DNA of 7,981 nt. It comes from Planctomycetaceae bacterium (lineage in GTDB: Bacteria > Planctomycetota > Planctomycetia > Pirellulales > Pirellulaceae). Of this stretch, positions 6,601 through 7,981 are shown piece by piece (positions within the stretch are counted from its first letter, which is position 1; every line of letters starts with the position of its first letter). The notes below the pieces were generated by a model. It had not been told where the DNA came from, did not search any database, and saw only the letters and a list, made by a program, of their open reading frames with translations. The stretch spans positions 15,842-23,822 of the forward strand of contig DTSG01000478.1 of NCBI GenBank assembly GCA_012965455.1. The letters are read 5' to 3'. The translations under genes were made by a program, and so were the position numbers.

Positions 6601-7911
6601 TTACGGCACGACGCCTTGAATCAGCGAACGATGGATGCCTTGATTCCAATGACGAGAATCTCGAGAGACGGGCTGATTGTCTCCTACTAGAAAAAAACTA
6701 TCCGGCGGCAACTCTGACGAAAACTGCCATGAATTATCCATCCCGTTGGGTGCTAACCAATAAATGTCTCGAGCAATTAAAATCCGCTTGATATCCAGTA
6801 TGCCCTCTGATGCTGCGACGGCAAACGGCCGTTGTCGCAGCAAGCGGTCATCGATGTAGTTGCCCGTCGGTAGGGTTGGTTCAAAGTCGAAGGCCCATTG
6901 CTGTGAATTGATCTGCACCACGACTCGGCCATCTAAGCGGCCCACCCGAATTTTCCAAGGTTGCTTCAATGGTACTGTCGTTTCGTCAATCGATTGCTGC
7001 CCGCAATGTCGAGCACCTTGAGAAACGCTGACCGTGTGCCCGCCGCAGTCGACAGTCACGTTAACATCCAATAATCGAAATTGAAATGCCGGTGCAGTAT
7101 GCGTCGTCACCCAAAGGTCCACAACATAATCATCAACGAAATGCAACTGTGGCCGCGAGATATATTGGTTATAGGGATGGTAATCTAAAATAGCGTCGGG
7201 CGAGCCTCGTCGCACTTGAGGCACAAATCCCGCAATAACATTCCAGTGAATATATTCAAGCCATTGTTGAGATTTGTGCTCAGGAGCATCAAATGCAAAT
7301 TCACCAGCCGTGGTGATCAACCATGCCTGTTCATTAATTCCAACCGCAAATCGATCCAAAAATGAATGCTGCGAATCCCGCGGGCGGTGTTGGCTGTCAA
7401 AAACAGGAACCTGCAACAAATCAAACTCTGATAAGGACTTTTGATAGCGAGCCCCATTGATCCACAAGTCACCATCCACGAATCCCAGTTGCTCACCAGG
7501 TAAAGCCACAATGCGTTTTAGCAACATTCCTTGATCGCCGGCTGCCTCTGGAGCGGTAAAGACAACCTTCGACCACCGCCGGATGGGGCCTGCTGCATAC
7601 GCAACTTGACCGGTGTGACCGCGGCTGCCCTCAATAGAGTTTATCGCACCACAGTTGTAGCAAACCGGCAAATGGTCTTCGCCGACAGTCGTTACATCAC
7701 AGCGATAAGCAATGCCGCAATCGTGACATTGGATTTGCAGATGGGGTCCAGGGGCGGCGTTGGCCATGCTCCCCGACGCAATTGGGCGAACCGTATACAC
7801 TTCCGCTATTTCAGAAGAGCGTGATAACAACCAGCCGATAACTCCACCGGTAGCAACAATCACGAGGCACAGCATGGTGACCCCTTTGATATGATGCGGT
7901 TGTTTATCCAC
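6601..7911 (-). CDS. Divergent signal peptidase I paralog (S26) with zinc-ribbon insert
   Basis: A 436-residue S26-family protein, paralogous to the neighbouring 684-residue peptidase. One hydrophobic segment (about 10-29) anchors it. The catalytic Ser48 is in ASGSM, a zinc-ribbon-like insert has CHDC (62-65) and CYNC (84-87), Lys132 is in LLKRIVALPGE, and box E is VGDNQPVSRDSR (409-420) with Ser416, Asp418 and Arg420. The second half of box B (GDRILVNKFAY in the neighbour) is replaced by GHTGQVAYAAGP, and box C reads RWSKVVF. Roughly 265 residues are inserted between boxes D and E, with beta-rich segments such as KIRVGRLDGRVVV and ILIARDIYWLAP that align by eye with the neighbour's insert. 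The GTG start at 7911 is supported by its position 2 bases after the lepA stop; an ATG at 7875 (residue 13) would cut into the membrane segment. It may be a second signal peptidase with altered specificity, or a regulator. Confidence 0.85.
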   Translation of the reverse strand: MDKQPHHIKGVTMLCLVIVATGGVIGWLLSRSSEIAEVYTVRPIASGSMANAAPGPHLQIQCHDCGIAYRCDVTTVGEDHLPVCYNCGAINSIEGSRGHTGQVAYAAGPIRRWSKVVFTAPEAAGDQGMLLKRIVALPGEQLGFVDGDLWINGARYQKSLSEFDLLQVPVFDSQHRPRDSQHSFLDRFAVGINEQAWLITTAGEFAFDAPEHKSQQWLEYIHWNVIAGFVPQVRRGSPDAILDYHPYNQYISRPQLHFVDDYVVDLWVTTHTAPAFQFRLLDVNVTVDCGGHTVSVSQGARHCGQQSIDETTVPLKQPWKIRVGRLDGRVVVQINSQQWAFDFEPTLPTGNYIDDRLLRQRPFAVAASEGILDIKRILIARDIYWLAPNGMDNSWQFSSELPPDSFFLVGDNQPVSRDSRHWNQGIHRSLIQGVVP

Positions 7912-7913
7912 GT

Positions 7914-7981
7914 TTATTTCTGATCCTGTCCCGTTTCCAATACTGCCATGAAGGCCTTTTGAGGAATATCAACACTCCCCT
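7914..7981 (-). CDS. lepA: Elongation factor 4 (LepA), last 21 codons (rest outside window)
   Basis: On the minus strand the right edge reads, in one frame, GSVDIPQKAFMAVLETGQDQK followed by TAA at 7916-7914. This matches the conserved C-terminal tail of LepA/EF4, where bacterial sequences end in the pattern (G)NVE(I/L)PQEAF(L/M)A(I/V)L plus a short variable tail; the E. coli protein ends similarly. LepA is a ribosome-associated GTPase, and only its extreme C-terminus is visible here. The fragment is short, so recognition relies on this motif alone. It is strengthened by context: lepA is directly followed by a signal peptidase gene, as in the lepA-lepB operon of enterobacteria. Confidence 0.88.
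   Translation of the reverse strand, partial: GSVDIPQKAFMAVLETGQDQK
7924..7927 (-). promoter_or_regulatory. Possible ribosome binding site for the S26 paralog, inside lepA
   Basis: Minus-strand AGGA lies 12 bases upstream of the GTG at 7911, within the last codons of lepA. The spacing is longer than ideal. With the stop and start only 2 bases apart, translational coupling or reinitiation by ribosomes leaving lepA is an alternative explanation. Confidence 0.35.

Noticed and set aside
7531..7824. Plus-strand open frame opposite the S26 paralog
   Set aside because: It is antisense to the zinc-ribbon and catalytic region of a protein with clear S26 motifs and has no family resemblance of its own.
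1..7981. CRISPR array, insertion sequence, phage or defence system
   Set aside because: No regularly spaced repeats, terminal inverted repeats, transposase, integrase or nuclease motifs are seen; all the long genes have housekeeping or envelope-type assignments.

Overview
The window looks like a chromosomal segment from a Gram-negative-type bacterium, most likely a planctomycete (Pirellulaceae-like). That assignment is an inference. It rests on the signal peptidase I relatives carrying a zinc ribbon and a large inserted beta-rich domain, the style of the LL-diaminopimelate aminotransferase, an LptB ATPase implying an outer membrane, weak or absent Shine-Dalgarno sequences and two GTG starts. 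I see no mobile element, CRISPR array, tRNA, rRNA or phage gene. Coding density is high and there is no gene-free stretch over 300 bases.

Left half, plus strand (1-3382): the 3' end of a MoxR-family AAA+ ATPase, then a DUF58 protein with an N-terminal membrane region and a vWA-like C-terminal domain, then an aminotransferase resembling LL-diaminopimelate aminotransferase (dapL). MoxR-DUF58 is a familiar pair. The aminotransferase follows after 117 bases and may be a separate unit.

Right half, minus strand (7981 down to 3515), convergent with the left half: the last 21 codons of lepA (elongation factor 4), a divergent signal peptidase I paralog (436 aa), a larger signal peptidase I (684 aa), and lptB. 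The lepA tail lies at the window edge and is recognised from the conserved LepA C-terminus. Its stop codon is only 2 bases from the GTG start of the next gene, so lepA and the signal peptidase genes form a tight unit like the lepA-lepB pair of Escherichia coli. The products link translation (LepA), signal-peptide removal at the inner membrane (S26 peptidases) and lipopolysaccharide export (LptB).

The most notable content is the tandem S26 pair. Both keep the Ser/Lys dyad and the GDN...SxD(S/G)R motif. Both carry a four-cysteine zinc-ribbon-like insert between the catalytic Ser and Lys, and both have a long, apparently homologous insertion between the Lys region and the final motif. The smaller copy has lost box B and has a changed box C, which suggests the two have specialised.
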